Positions 10,306 through 18,337 are shown, counted from the stretch's first letter. The stretch is DNA of 64,000 nucleotides from Phaeovulum veldkampii DSM 11550 (GCF_003034995.1 NZ_PZKF01000002.1:79057-143056); one strand, 5' to 3'. The notes: a model not told the origin generated them from the sequence alone. Made by a program: numbers and translations.

Positions 10306-10451
10306 TTCCGGGTCCTTTCCACATGAGGCAGACACTGATCGGCGTCGGGCCTGTTGATTCCATCATTAACACTTACAACCATTCACCAAGATCATGGCGG
10401 CATTTTGTCGTCGGCGTGTTCACAAGGATTCCGCCCTGACCATGTGCAAAG

Positions 10452-10471
10452 ACCGCGCCCTGTGGCGCGGC
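10452..10471 (-). terminator. Terminator-like hairpin after flp copy 2
   Basis: Read on the minus strand, the stem CCGCGCC/GGCGCGG with a 4-nt loop is followed by a short CTTT. It lies 27 bp past the stop of the second pilin gene and would limit read-through toward the first. Confidence 0.5.
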
Positions 10472-10497
10472 CCCGTTTGTTGTGCAATGACTAGCGA

Positions 10498-10746
10498 TCA
10501 GCCGTTGTCTCCGCCATCACCGCCATCACCGCCATCACCGCCATCACCATCCCCAAACGAGGTGTTGATGATATCGCCGCCAACCGCATTGTTGATCGCG
10601 GTGGATTGGGTGCCCACGCCACCACGGACGACGGCCAGCGCAGCCAGGCCCAGGCCCACGACGGCGGCGGTCAGCACGACCCAGTCAACGGTTACGGCGC
10701 CGTCTTCATCGCGCTCCAGCCGCTTCAAGATTTTAAAGACGTTCAT
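10498..10746 (-). CDS. flp: Flp family type IVb pilin (copy 2) with Gly-Asp repeat tail
   Basis: 82 residues. The leader MNVFKILKRLERDEDG and helix AVTVDWVVLTAAVVGL are near-identical to the neighbouring copies. The last 18 residues are an acidic glycine-rich tail (GDGDGGDGGDGGDGGDNG) absent from the other two pilins. The tail is encoded by a perfect four-copy 9-bp tandem repeat. The start has AAAGGAG five bases upstream. Inference: the tail would sit at the exposed C-terminus and alter surface charge. Confidence 0.88.
   Translation of the reverse strand: MNVFKILKRLERDEDGAVTVDWVVLTAAVVGLGLAALAVVRGGVGTQSTAINNAVGGDIINTSFGDGDGGDGGDGGDGGDNG
10512..10547. repeat. 9-bp tandem repeat (cgccatcac x4) inside flp copy 2
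   Basis: Four perfect tandem copies of cgccatcac on the plus strand, encoding GDG on the minus strand. The unit is a multiple of three, so gain or loss of copies would change the pilin tail length without a frameshift. Confidence 0.9.
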
Positions 10747-10889
10747 CCTGGCTCCTTTCCTCTCATGGCGCGGCCATCTGCCTTGGCCAGAGTGGTTCTG
10801 ATACTGTCACTTTACCTGATCTGTGATGTCGTCCGGGGGCGGGCCTGATCTGCCCGCGGCATGAATCCCTTGGCCCCGCCTCGTGAAAA

Positions 10890-10914
10890 GGGCCGCACCC
10901 TGCGGCACGGCCCC
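10890..10914 (-). terminator. Intrinsic terminator after flp copy 3
   Basis: On the minus strand, GGGCCGTGCC pairs with GGTGCGGCCC (10 bp with two G-U pairs) and is followed by TTTT. It lies about 32 bp after the pilin stop, a classical intrinsic terminator arrangement. Confidence 0.65.
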
Positions 10915-10945
10915 TTGCTGCGATCAGACAGCGGCCAAAGCCACC

Positions 10946-11137
10946 TCAGAACGTCTTGACGATTTCGGCGGTCAGCACGTCGTTGATCTTGCCGGTTTGG
11001 TCTTTCACGCCACCACGGATCACGCTCAGCGCGGCCAGGCCCAGGCCGACGACGGCGGCGGTCAGCACAACCCAGTCAACGGTCACGGCGCCGTCTTCTT
11101 CGTTGTTGAACTTTTTCAGAATTTTGAAGGCTTTCAT
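10946..11137 (-). CDS. flp: Flp family type IVb pilin (copy 3)
   Basis: 63 residues: MKAFKILKKFNNEEDG leader, helix AVTVDWVVLTAAVVGL, then a short polar C-terminus ending VKTF. The ATG at 11137 has GGAG seven bases upstream; a longer open frame to 11272 lacks pilin character. It is the promoter-distal end of the Tad locus as transcribed, so it is probably the first gene. It has its own terminator and may be the most strongly expressed pilin. Confidence 0.9.
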   Translation of the reverse strand: MKAFKILKKFNNEEDGAVTVDWVVLTAAVVGLGLAALSVIRGGVKDQTGKINDVLTAEIVKTF

Positions 11138-11488
11138 GGGGGTTCTCCATCGGGTTAAGGTTTCTGCCGCTGCGGGTCGTCTGGGTCTTTGTCTTTCGTC
11201 TGACCCGTTCCGTCGCGGTATGACCCTATATGGCCCCTGAATCGTGGCCCGAATTTGGCAGCCATCGGACATTTTGGCGAAGCCGTTAATTTTTCATTAG
11301 TTTATTTTAAGGCGTTGAAATAAAAACGTATAGTTTTTGCGTCCCGGCGTTTTTCCGGTTCGCGCTGTTGCGCCAATGCCGAGTTGCGACCGGAATATGG
11401 CGCTGGGCGCCCGAAACGCTGGCTCCGCGCCGCGATTTCTGGGACACTTGCCCAAAGTCGCAACAGACGACAGAGCAGGATCGCACCC
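11138..11488. other. 351-bp intergenic region between flp copy 3 and the transglycosylase
   Basis: No gene is supported here. Both flanking genes read outward, so it should hold two divergent promoters. The AT-rich block at about 11285-11340 is striking in this GC-rich DNA, but I could not place a convincing -35/-10 pair in it. Confidence 0.5.
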
Positions 11489-12322
11489 ATGCGCCCATTG
11501 GCCCCCATGATCGCCGTTTGTGCGGCGCTGGCTGCCGTTCCGGCCCTGGCCGAGGACGGCCCGCAGCCCTATCCCGATTTCACCTTCAAACGGGTGGGCT
11601 TGCCCAAGCCCGGCCAGGCCAAACGCCTGACTATTCAGATAGACCCGGCCGAACAGGCGCGGATGCTGGCCTCGGTGATGCCGCCGCCCGAACACCCGAT
11701 CCGCCCCGAGGCGGCACCCGGCCCGACAGGGCCGATGCCGTTTGACTGGTTCTGGGGGCAGGTGTCGCCCGGCATCGGCGACCGCGCCGGGCGGTTCTCC
11801 AAGGCGCTGGCGGCGCTGTCGCAGGGCCCCGAGGGCAAGGGCGTGCCCGCGCCGCGGCTGGCGCATCTGCAAGACATCGCCAACCGCCACGGCCGCGATA
11901 TTCTGGCGGCCACGATCGGCACCGAGGTGTCGCCCGCGCTGGTGCTGGCGGTGATCGGCATCGAAAGCGGCGGGCAGGCGCAGGCGGTGTCTTCGGCGGG
12001 GGCGGTCGGGCTGATGCAGTTGATCCCGGCCACGGCGGAACGGTTCAAGGTGGCCGACAGCACCGACCCGGCGCAGAACATCCGCGGTGGCGTGGCCTAT
12101 CTGAACTGGCTGATGAAGGAATTTGACCGCGACCCGCTGATGGTGCTGGCGGCCTATAACGCGGGTGAAAATGCGGTGAAGCAGAACGGCGGCGTGCCGC
12201 CCTATGCCGAAACGCGGGCCTATGTGCCCAAGGTTCTGGCCGCCTGGGGCGTGGCGCGGGGGCTGTGCCTGTCGCCGCCTGAACTGGTCAGCGATGGCTG
12301 CGTCTTTGCGGTCAAGGGCTAG
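11489..12322 (+). CDS. Lytic transglycosylase (SLT domain)
   Basis: 277 residues. A signal peptide (cleavage near ALAED, residue 21) precedes a Pro-rich linker and a C-terminal SLT fold. The SLT fold has catalytic Glu159 in GIESGGQAQAVSS, then GAVGLMQLIPAT and AAYNAGENAV. It cleaves the glycan strand of peptidoglycan in the periplasm. The ATG at 11489 has AGGA eight bases upstream. Lying next to the pilus genes, it could open the wall for the Tad apparatus, but nothing beyond adjacency shows that. Confidence 0.88.
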   Translation: MRPLAPMIAVCAALAAVPALAEDGPQPYPDFTFKRVGLPKPGQAKRLTIQIDPAEQARMLASVMPPPEHPIRPEAAPGPTGPMPFDWFWGQVSPGIGDRAGRFSKALAALSQGPEGKGVPAPRLAHLQDIANRHGRDILAATIGTEVSPALVLAVIGIESGGQAQAVSSAGAVGLMQLIPATAERFKVADSTDPAQNIRGGVAYLNWLMKEFDRDPLMVLAAYNAGENAVKQNGGVPPYAETRAYVPKVLAAWGVARGLCLSPPELVSDGCVFAVKG

Positions 12323-12332
12323 GTCGGTGACG

Positions 12333-13751
12333 ATGCGACCGCTGGTTCTGGATGTGGACGGCACCTTCCTGCGCACCGACATGCTGCTGGAATGTTTCTG
12401 GGGCGCGCTGGGCCGCGATCCGCTGGCCACTCTCGCCGCGCTGCGCCACCTGCGCGACCGGCCGCAGCTTAAGGCCGAACTGGCGGCGCTGGCGCAATTG
12501 CGCACCGATCTTTTGCCCGTCAACCCCGATGTGGCTGCCCGCGCCGCCGCCGCCATGGCCGAGGGGCGCGAGGTGGTTCTGGCCTCGGCCGCCGATCGCG
12601 GGCTGGTGGCGCGTCTGGCCGCCGATCACGGGCTGTCGCCGCGGGTCTTTGCCTCGGGCGAGGGCGTCAACCTCAAGGGGGCGGTCAAGGCGCAGGCGTT
12701 GGTGGCGGCCTTTGGCCCGCGCGGCTTTGACTATGCGGGCAACGAGCCGGCCGACCGCGCCGTGTGGGATCAGGCCGAAACCGCGCTGGTGGTGGGCGAT
12801 GCGGCCAGCGCCCGTGCCCTGGCCGCAGCCGGGCGCCCGGTTCAGCACTTGCCCGGCGGCTGGTCGGTGCGGGCGCTGGCCCGCGCCTTGCGACCGCATC
12901 AATGGGTCAAGAACGTGCTCTTGCTGCTACCGATGATCGCCGCGCATCAATTTGACATGGCCACGCTGCTGCCGGTTCTTTTGGGGGTCGTGGCGTTTTC
13001 GGCCGCCGCCTCGGCCATCTACATCGTCAACGATCTGCTGGATCTGGAGGCCGACCGCCTGCACCCGGTCAAGCACCGCCGCCCCTTTGCCGCCGGAGCG
13101 GTACCGATCGGGGTGGGGATGCTGGCCTGCCTTGGGCTGGGCGGGGTGGCGTTGATGATCGGTGCGGCGCTGAACATGGCCTTTCTGGGGGTTCTGATCC
13201 TCTACATGGTCACATCGCTGGCCTATTCGCTCCGGCTCAAGCGCGCGCGCTGGGTCGATGTGGCGACGTTGGCCGGGCTATACACGCTGCGCGTGGTGGC
13301 GGGCGCGGCGGCGGGCGGCATTGCCGCCTCGCTCTACATGCTGATCTTTGTGTTCCCGGTCTTTCTGACCCTTGGCTGTGTCAAGCGGTTGACCGAGCTG
13401 GCGCTGGCGCCCGATGCGGGGCGGCTGCCGGGGCGCGGCTATGGGCGCGCAGACCGGGCCGATCTGCTGAACGTCGCGGGGCTGGGCGTGTTTGGCGCAC
13501 TGCTGATCTTTTTCCTCTACAGCCTGTCCGAACAGGGCCGCGCGCTTTATCCCGACAGTTGGTTGATGTGGCTGGCGATGCTGCCGATCGGCGTCTGGCT
13601 GGTGCGGATGGTGGCGTTGGGCTGGATGGGCCGCCAGGACCATGATCCGATCGTCTTTGCGATGCGCGACAAGCTGGGGCTGGGCCTCGTGATGCTGACG
13701 CTTGCGCTGATGTTCTGGGCCGCCGGGCTGTGGGGGCAGTGGTTCGGCTAG
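12333..13751 (+). CDS. HAD-UbiA fusion: polyprenyl-phosphate phosphoribosyltransferase-like (DPPR synthase)
   Basis: 472 residues in two parts. Residues 1-175 are a HAD hydrolase domain, with motif I DVDGT (Asp7, Asp9), a motif II Ser in VLASAADRG, Lys115 in VNLKGAVK, and a late GD at 155-156. Residues 180-472 are a UbiA prenyltransferase with about eight or nine membrane helices. It carries the Asp motif NDLLDLEADRLHP (233-245) and the second-loop VKRLTELALAPDAG, which resembles mycobacterial Rv3806c-type enzymes more than quinone prenyltransferases. Inference: it joins PRPP to a polyprenyl phosphate, and the HAD part could remove the 5-phosphate. It starts 10 bp after the transglycosylase stop and converges, with 1 bp between, on DprE2/DprE1-like genes. 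The family match is clear; the substrate is inferred from that company. Confidence 0.8.
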   Translation: MRPLVLDVDGTFLRTDMLLECFWGALGRDPLATLAALRHLRDRPQLKAELAALAQLRTDLLPVNPDVAARAAAAMAEGREVVLASAADRGLVARLAADHGLSPRVFASGEGVNLKGAVKAQALVAAFGPRGFDYAGNEPADRAVWDQAETALVVGDAASARALAAAGRPVQHLPGGWSVRALARALRPHQWVKNVLLLLPMIAAHQFDMATLLPVLLGVVAFSAAASAIYIVNDLLDLEADRLHPVKHRRPFAAGAVPIGVGMLACLGLGGVALMIGAALNMAFLGVLILYMVTSLAYSLRLKRARWVDVATLAGLYTLRVVAGAAAGGIAASLYMLIFVFPVFLTLGCVKRLTELALAPDAGRLPGRGYGRADRADLLNVAGLGVFGALLIFFLYSLSEQGRALYPDSWLMWLAMLPIGVWLVRMVALGWMGRQDHDPIVFAMRDKLGLGLVMLTLALMFWAAGLWGQWFG

Positions 13752-13752
13752 G

Positions 13753-14490
13753 CTAGATTTTCAGCTTCTTGAAGATCGGCTCGGGGATGGTGCGGATGAT
13801 CAGCATGATCCAGCGCCAGAAGAACGGGGTGTAGATCACGTTGCGCCGCCGCAAGATTGCGCTGCGAATGTCGGCGGCCACCGCTTCGGGGCGGGCGACC
13901 AGAAACATGCCAGGCAGCCCCCATGTCATCGCGGTATCGACAAAGCCGGGCTTGACCGTCACCACATGCCCGCCGGCGCGGCCCAGCCGGTTGCGCAAGC
14001 CCGACAGATAGGCGTGAAATCCCGCCTTGGCCGCGCCGTAGACATAGTTCCCCAGCCGCCCGCGGTCTCCCGCGACGGAACCCACGCCCACCACGGTGCC
14101 CGCGCCTCGCGCCTCGATCACGGGTGCCAGCATCTGCAGGAACCGCGCGGGGCCTGCAAAATTGTCCGCGACCACCCCCTCGATCAGCGCGGGGTCGGCG
14201 TCGATCGCGGCTTGCGGCGGCATCGAGCCAGCAAATACCGCCGCGCTGATCGGGCCGGGTTCGGCCGCGGCGCGGGCGATCAATGCGGCGAAGGTTGCGG
14301 CATCGCGGGTATCAAACGCCATGGCTTCGGCCAGCCGCGCGCCGCGCAGGCGGCAGTCTTGGGCCAGCAGCGCCAGTTCGGCGCCATCCCGCCCGGCCAG
14401 CAGCAGGCCCGCGCCCTCTGCGGCAAGGCTGCGGGCAAAGGCGCGCGCCATCGCCGAGGTGGCGCCAAGAATGATCCAGGTGTCGCTCAT
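13753..14490 (-). CDS. dprE2: SDR oxidoreductase, DprE2-like (decaprenylphosphoryl-2-keto-erythro-pentose reductase)
   Basis: 245 residues. The Rossmann start IILGATSAMARAFA and catalytic tetrad Asn110, Ser138, Tyr151 and Lys155 (YVYGAAKAGF) mark a short-chain dehydrogenase. The C-terminal RRRNVIYTPFFWRWIMLII resembles the membrane-leaning tail of DprE2. Known role of the family: NAD(P)H reduction of the 2-keto lipid to decaprenyl-phosphoryl-arabinose. The start overlaps the stop of the DprE1-like gene (ATGA at 14487-14490), so the two are translationally coupled. A longer reading frame upstream is a shadow of dprE1. The symbol is by homology and context. Confidence 0.8.
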   Translation of the reverse strand: MSDTWIILGATSAMARAFARSLAAEGAGLLLAGRDGAELALLAQDCRLRGARLAEAMAFDTRDAATFAALIARAAAEPGPISAAVFAGSMPPQAAIDADPALIEGVVADNFAGPARFLQMLAPVIEARGAGTVVGVGSVAGDRGRLGNYVYGAAKAGFHAYLSGLRNRLGRAGGHVVTVKPGFVDTAMTWGLPGMFLVARPEAVAADIRSAILRRRNVIYTPFFWRWIMLIIRTIPEPIFKKLKI

Positions 14491-15794
14491 GCGGGGGCTC
14501 TCAGTTGCAGGCGGCGGACAAGGTCGGTGGCCAGATAGCCTTGCGGGTCGGCACGGGCGGCCTCGTGCGCCCAAGCCCCCAGTTCGGGATACATCGCGCG
14601 GATCGTGGCCGGGGCGGCCAGCGCATCCTTGGCCAGATAGATCCGCCCCTCTGCCGCCAGCGCCATCGCCTCCAGCCGGGCGATCAGGTCGCGCGCGGCG
14701 GGACCGTTGGGAAAATCTATCGCCAGCGTCCAGCCCGCCATCGGAAAGCTGAGCATCCCGGCCCGCCCCGGCCCCATCCGCTTCAGCACCGCCAGCGGCG
14801 ATGCAAGGCCCGAGGCCGCCACAGCCTCCAGCATTTCGCGCAGCGCCTTGGCGGCGCCCGGCGGCACCACGCATTGAAACTGGTGAAAGCCGCGCTTGCC
14901 GTATAGCCGGTTCCAGTCGTGCAGCCGGTCCAGCGGAAAGAAGAAATCGGGCAGCGCGCGCAGCCGGGTGCGGCCAGCGGGCGGAATGCGGTTGAAATAG
15001 GCCGCGTTGAAGGCCCGCACCACCGGCGCCGACAGCGCAAGGCCGGGCGCATCCAGCGCCACCTTGCGCGCGCGGGTCTGCGCCGCCACCGGCCCGGCGC
15101 TGTGGCGCGCCTCTTCGACGATGCCGCGGCCCAGCGTGGCGCCGGTCGCGGTGGCGTCGATCCAGCCCACGCAATAGGGCGCGTCCGACCGCTCCAGCGC
15201 AGCCAGATGATCGGACCAATGGGCGGCGCGGGTTTCTCGCACCTCCATCGCAGCCCCCGGAACCCGCATCAGCCGCAGCCGCGCCGACACGATTACCCCG
15301 GTCTGGCCCAGACCGCCAAGGGTCGCGAGAAACAGGTCGGTGCCCGGTGCCACCTCGACCGTCGCACCGCCCTGCAACAGGGTCAGGCTTTCGACATGCT
15401 GGCCAAAGCTGCCCGCGTGGTGGTGGTTCTTGCCGTGCACATCCTGCGCGATGGCGCCACCCACAGTGGCAAAGCCGGTGCCCGGCAGCACCGCAGGCAG
15501 CCAGCCGCGCGGCGCCAGCGCCGCCGCGATTTCGCCCAGCCGCGTGCCCGCTTCCACCTCCAGCAGCCCGGCGTCGGGATCAAATCCCGTCATCCGGTCC
15601 AGCCGGGTCATGTCGATGGCGCGACCGGCATCATTGGTGGCCGCATCGCCGTAGGACCGGCGCATCCCGATCGCAGGTGCCGGGGTTTCGGCGCAAATCC
15701 GCGCCAGATCGGCCCGGCGTTCGGGTCGGGCCAGATCGCCGCGCGCACGGTGACTGCGGCCCCAGCCGCTATACTCAAGCGTTTTCCAGCGCAT
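14487..15794 (-). CDS. dprE1: FAD-dependent oxidase, DprE1-like (decaprenylphosphoryl-ribose 2'-epimerase subunit)
   Basis: 435 residues of the VAO/PCMH flavin fold. The FAD domain shows GMRRSYGDAA, LPGTGFATVGGAIAQDVHGK and the HGKNHHHAGSFG segment (120-131) typical of DprE1. The substrate domain shows FFFPLDRLHDWNRLYG, HQFQCVVPPG and YLAKD, whose Lys389 matches the catalytic Lys of mycobacterial DprE1. The residue matching the benzothiazinone-reactive Cys387 of M. tuberculosis is Ala358 (WTLAIDFP). The ATG at 15794 is chosen over an upstream frame to 15857. It overlaps the next upstream gene by 20 bp, so three genes form one unit. Confidence 0.85.
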   Translation of the reverse strand: MRWKTLEYSGWGRSHRARGDLARPERRADLARICAETPAPAIGMRRSYGDAATNDAGRAIDMTRLDRMTGFDPDAGLLEVEAGTRLGEIAAALAPRGWLPAVLPGTGFATVGGAIAQDVHGKNHHHAGSFGQHVESLTLLQGGATVEVAPGTDLFLATLGGLGQTGVIVSARLRLMRVPGAAMEVRETRAAHWSDHLAALERSDAPYCVGWIDATATGATLGRGIVEEARHSAGPVAAQTRARKVALDAPGLALSAPVVRAFNAAYFNRIPPAGRTRLRALPDFFFPLDRLHDWNRLYGKRGFHQFQCVVPPGAAKALREMLEAVAASGLASPLAVLKRMGPGRAGMLSFPMAGWTLAIDFPNGPAARDLIARLEAMALAAEGRIYLAKDALAAPATIRAMYPELGAWAHEAARADPQGYLATDLVRRLQLRAPA

Positions 15795-16785
15795 GTCGTG
15801 GCCTTTTTGAAATCCGTTCGGCAACAGGAAAGACGGTAAGCCCGATGACGATGGCAAACCAGAGTGTCGTGAGGCGGATCACCGCCGTTGCGGGCAGCGC
15901 AATCTCCATGCCCACACCGTCAAGCGCCAGCAGCGCCACCATCGCCGCCTCTGCGCCGCCCAGACCGCCCGGCGCCCCGGTCAGGCCCCCGGCAAGCGTG
16001 GCAAAGATGAAAATCGCAACCGCCCGCCACAGCCCGATGTCGGCCCCCATGGCAGTCAGCAGCAGGTGAAAGGCATACCCTTCGGCCAGCCAGCCCAGCC
16101 CGCCCAGCGCCAGCGCAAGGCCCAGCGTCGGCCCATGGCTGAACCGCCCAAGCGAGCGCGCGGCATTCCGCGCGCGGGCAAACAGCCGCGGCGCCCGGCC
16201 CAGCGCGCGAAAGGCCAGGGTAACCGCACCGGCCAAAAGCCGCGGTCGCGTCACCAGCACAGCCGCACCCGCAGCCGCGATGGCCACCGGCACAGCGCCC
16301 GCCATGCCCCCCGCCGCCAGCGCGACCGAGAGCGCCAGCAAAAGCCCCATCGCCGCCAGATCCGCGGCCCGATCCATCAGTGCCAGCGGCGCGCCGCGTT
16401 CGAGCGGCCAGCCGGTTTCCCGCGCGATCCAGCGCATCCGCACCAGCTCGCCCAGCCGCCCCGGTGTCACGCTCAGCGCAAAGCCGCCGAGAAAGTGGCG
16501 CAGGTTCTGCGCCAGCCCCAGCCGTAGCCCGAGACGGCGGGCAAAGACGTGCCAGCGCAGCCCGCGGGCCAGATAGTTCAGGCCAGACAATGCCAGCAGC
16601 CCGGCCATCAGCGCGGGCGAAAGCCGCGCGATCTGGGCCAAGGTTTCCTCCCAGCCGGTCGCGGCGGCCAGCGCGGCAAGGCCGAACGCCACCAGCGCGA
16701 TCAGTCCGGCCATCAGCGCAGCATCGCGCAGGCGCCGGTTCGGCGCAGGGGCGGGGGCAGAAGAGATCGGGCGTCGGGCTGTCAT
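15775..16785 (-). CDS. LPG-synthase TM-domain (UPF0104/YbhN-like) membrane protein, candidate lipid flippase
   Basis: 336 residues with about seven or eight hydrophobic helices and the family signatures LRGLRWHVFARRL-like (GLRWHVFARRLGL), PGRLGELVRMRWIA and GGLTGAPGGLGGAEAAMVAL. This membrane domain occurs in lysylphosphatidylglycerol synthases and in stand-alone proteins linked to glycolipid pathways. Here it is the first gene of the dprE1-dprE2 unit and overlaps dprE1. Inference: it moves or presents the polyprenyl-sugar lipid. A hopanoid or other lipid role is possible. Confidence 0.78.
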   Translation of the reverse strand: MTARRPISSAPAPAPNRRLRDAALMAGLIALVAFGLAALAAATGWEETLAQIARLSPALMAGLLALSGLNYLARGLRWHVFARRLGLRLGLAQNLRHFLGGFALSVTPGRLGELVRMRWIARETGWPLERGAPLALMDRAADLAAMGLLLALSVALAAGGMAGAVPVAIAAAGAAVLVTRPRLLAGAVTLAFRALGRAPRLFARARNAARSLGRFSHGPTLGLALALGGLGWLAEGYAFHLLLTAMGADIGLWRAVAIFIFATLAGGLTGAPGGLGGAEAAMVALLALDGVGMEIALPATAVIRLTTLWFAIVIGLTVFPVAERISKRPRHALENA

Positions 16786-16887
16786 GCCGCACTGTCTGGC
16801 GACAGACCTAGGCAGGAATATGGAAATGTTTCGACCCGACGAACAATTCCCAAGGCTGCGGGCGGCACAGAGCCGCCCGCGCGGGGG

Positions 16888-17517
16888 TCAGTCGACAATG
16901 GTCGCCTCGGTCGCGGCGCGCAGTTCGGCCTCGGTCACGCCATCGGCCAGTTCAACAATGTGCAGCCCCTTGTGGCCCACATCCAGAACGCCAAGGTTTG
17001 TAATGATCCGGTCCACCACCGCCTTGCCGGTCAGGGGCAGGGTGCATTCGCGCAGCACCTTGGATTCGCCTGCCTTGTTGGTGTGATCCATCACCACCAC
17101 CACGCGTTTCACCCCGGCGACAAGGTCCATCGCGCCGCCCATGCCCTTCACCAGCTTGCCGGGGATCATCCAGTTTGCCAGATCGCCCTTTTCCGACACC
17201 TCCATGGCGCCCAGAATTGCCATGGCGATCTTGCCGCCGCGGATCATGGCGAAACTGGTGGCGCTGTCGAAATAGGCCGAATGCGGCAGTTCGCTGATCG
17301 TCTGCTTGCCTGCGTTGATCAGATCGGGGTCCACCTGGTCCTCGGTCGGGAAGGGGCCGATGCCCAGCATCCCGTTTTCCGATTGCAGGGTGACGGTCAC
17401 GCCTTCGGGGATGTAGTTGGCCACCAGCGTCGGAATGCCGATGCCGAGGTTCACATACATCCCGTCTTGCAGTTCCTTCGCGGCGCGCGCAGCCAGTTGG
17501 TTTCTGTCCCAAGCCAT
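16888..17517 (-). CDS. scoB: 3-oxoacid CoA-transferase subunit B
   Basis: 209 residues. It belongs to the class I CoA-transferase beta family, with [20 protein letters not shown] and the active-site segment [14 protein letters not shown], where Glu47 should form the acyl-CoA intermediate. With ScoA it moves CoA from succinyl-CoA to acetoacetate for ketone-body or PHB-derived acetoacetate use. Its start lies 3 bp after the scoA stop, typical of a coupled heterodimer. Confidence 0.93.
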   Translation of the reverse strand: MAWDRNQLAARAAKELQDGMYVNLGIGIPTLVANYIPEGVTVTLQSENGMLGIGPFPTEDQVDPDLINAGKQTISELPHSAYFDSATSFAMIRGGKIAMAILGAMEVSEKGDLANWMIPGKLVKGMGGAMDLVAGVKRVVVVMDHTNKAGESKVLRECTLPLTGKAVVDRIITNLGVLDVGHKGLHIVELADGVTEAELRAATEATIVD

Positions 17518-17520
17518 GTG

Positions 17521-18216
17521 TCAGCCCTCCCGCACAGTGCGCTGTTCGATTCGTTTTTCATGCGTGCCGGTGATGATCCGGTGCACATAGATGCCAGGCA
17601 GGTGGATGCAGTCGGGGTCCAGACTGCCCACCGGCACGATTTCCTCGACCTCTGCCACGCAAACACGCCCGCAGGTGGCGGCGGGCACGTTGAAGTTGCG
17701 CGCGGTCTTGCGGAACACGAGGTTGCCCGAGGTATCGGCCTTCCATGCCTTCACGATCGCCAGATCGACCACGATCCCGGTTTCAAGGATATAGGTTTCG
17801 CCGTTGAAATCCTTGTGCTCCTTGCCCTCGGCAATCACCGTGCCGACGCCGGTTTTCGTGTAGAACCCCGGAATGCCCGCGCCGCCCGCGCGCATCCGTT
17901 CGGCCAGCGTGCCCTGCGGGTTGAATTCCAGCTCCAGTTCGCCCGACAGATACTGCCGCATGAATTCGGCGTTTTCGCCGACATAGGACGAGATCATCTT
18001 CTTGATCTGGCGCGTATCCAGCAGCTTGCCCAGACCAAAGCCGTCCACCCCGCAGTTGTTCGAGGCGATCGTCACATCCTTCACGCCGCTGTCCACCAGC
18101 GCGTCGATCAGCAATTCGGGAATGCCGCAGAGGCCGAAGCCCCCGGCGGCGATGCTCATTCCATCGCGCAGCAGGCCGTCAAGGGCCTCGGCAGCGGATG
18201 CGTAAACCTTCTTCAT
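17521..18216 (-). CDS. scoA: 3-oxoacid CoA-transferase subunit A
   Basis: 231 residues. Class I CoA-transferase alpha subunit with [38 protein letters not shown] and [16 protein letters not shown]. It is encoded just upstream of scoB. The 121-bp gap to topA holds an AT-rich palindrome. Confidence 0.93.
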   Translation of the reverse strand: MKKVYASAAEALDGLLRDGMSIAAGGFGLCGIPELLIDALVDSGVKDVTIASNNCGVDGFGLGKLLDTRQIKKMISSYVGENAEFMRQYLSGELELEFNPQGTLAERMRAGGAGIPGFYTKTGVGTVIAEGKEHKDFNGETYILETGIVVDLAIVKAWKADTSGNLVFRKTARNFNVPAATCGRVCVAEVEEIVPVGSLDPDCIHLPGIYVHRIITGTHEKRIEQRTVREG

Positions 18217-18297
18217 GGATACCTCCCCATCGGTCTGGGAAAGTTGTGGCGAAGGGGCGCCGCGCTGTCAATTGCCGCGCCGCGGCGGGGGCGGGCG

Positions 18298-18321
18298 AAA
18301 ATTTTTCGTCCGAAAAATTTT
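18298..18321. repeat. AT-rich 24-bp palindrome between topA and scoA
   Basis: Arms AAAATTTTTCG and CGAAAAATTTT with a 2-bp centre, standing out in GC-rich DNA. It lies 16 bp past the topA stop. As RNA it can form a 9-bp A-U stem ending in four U, so it may terminate topA; as DNA it could be a protein site in front of scoA. Confidence 0.6.
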
Positions 18322-18337
18322 GCCACCTCCGGTCGGG

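Noticed and set aside
10498..10560. Tandem repeat considered as a CRISPR array
   Set aside because: The units are 9 bp and contiguous with no spacers, and lie inside a coding frame.
11245..11260. Sigma-54-like sequence TGGCCCG-N4-TGGCA
   Set aside because: The GG and GC elements are present, but there are mismatches at conserved bases and it lies about 230 bp from the nearest plus-strand gene, which is not a usual RpoN target.
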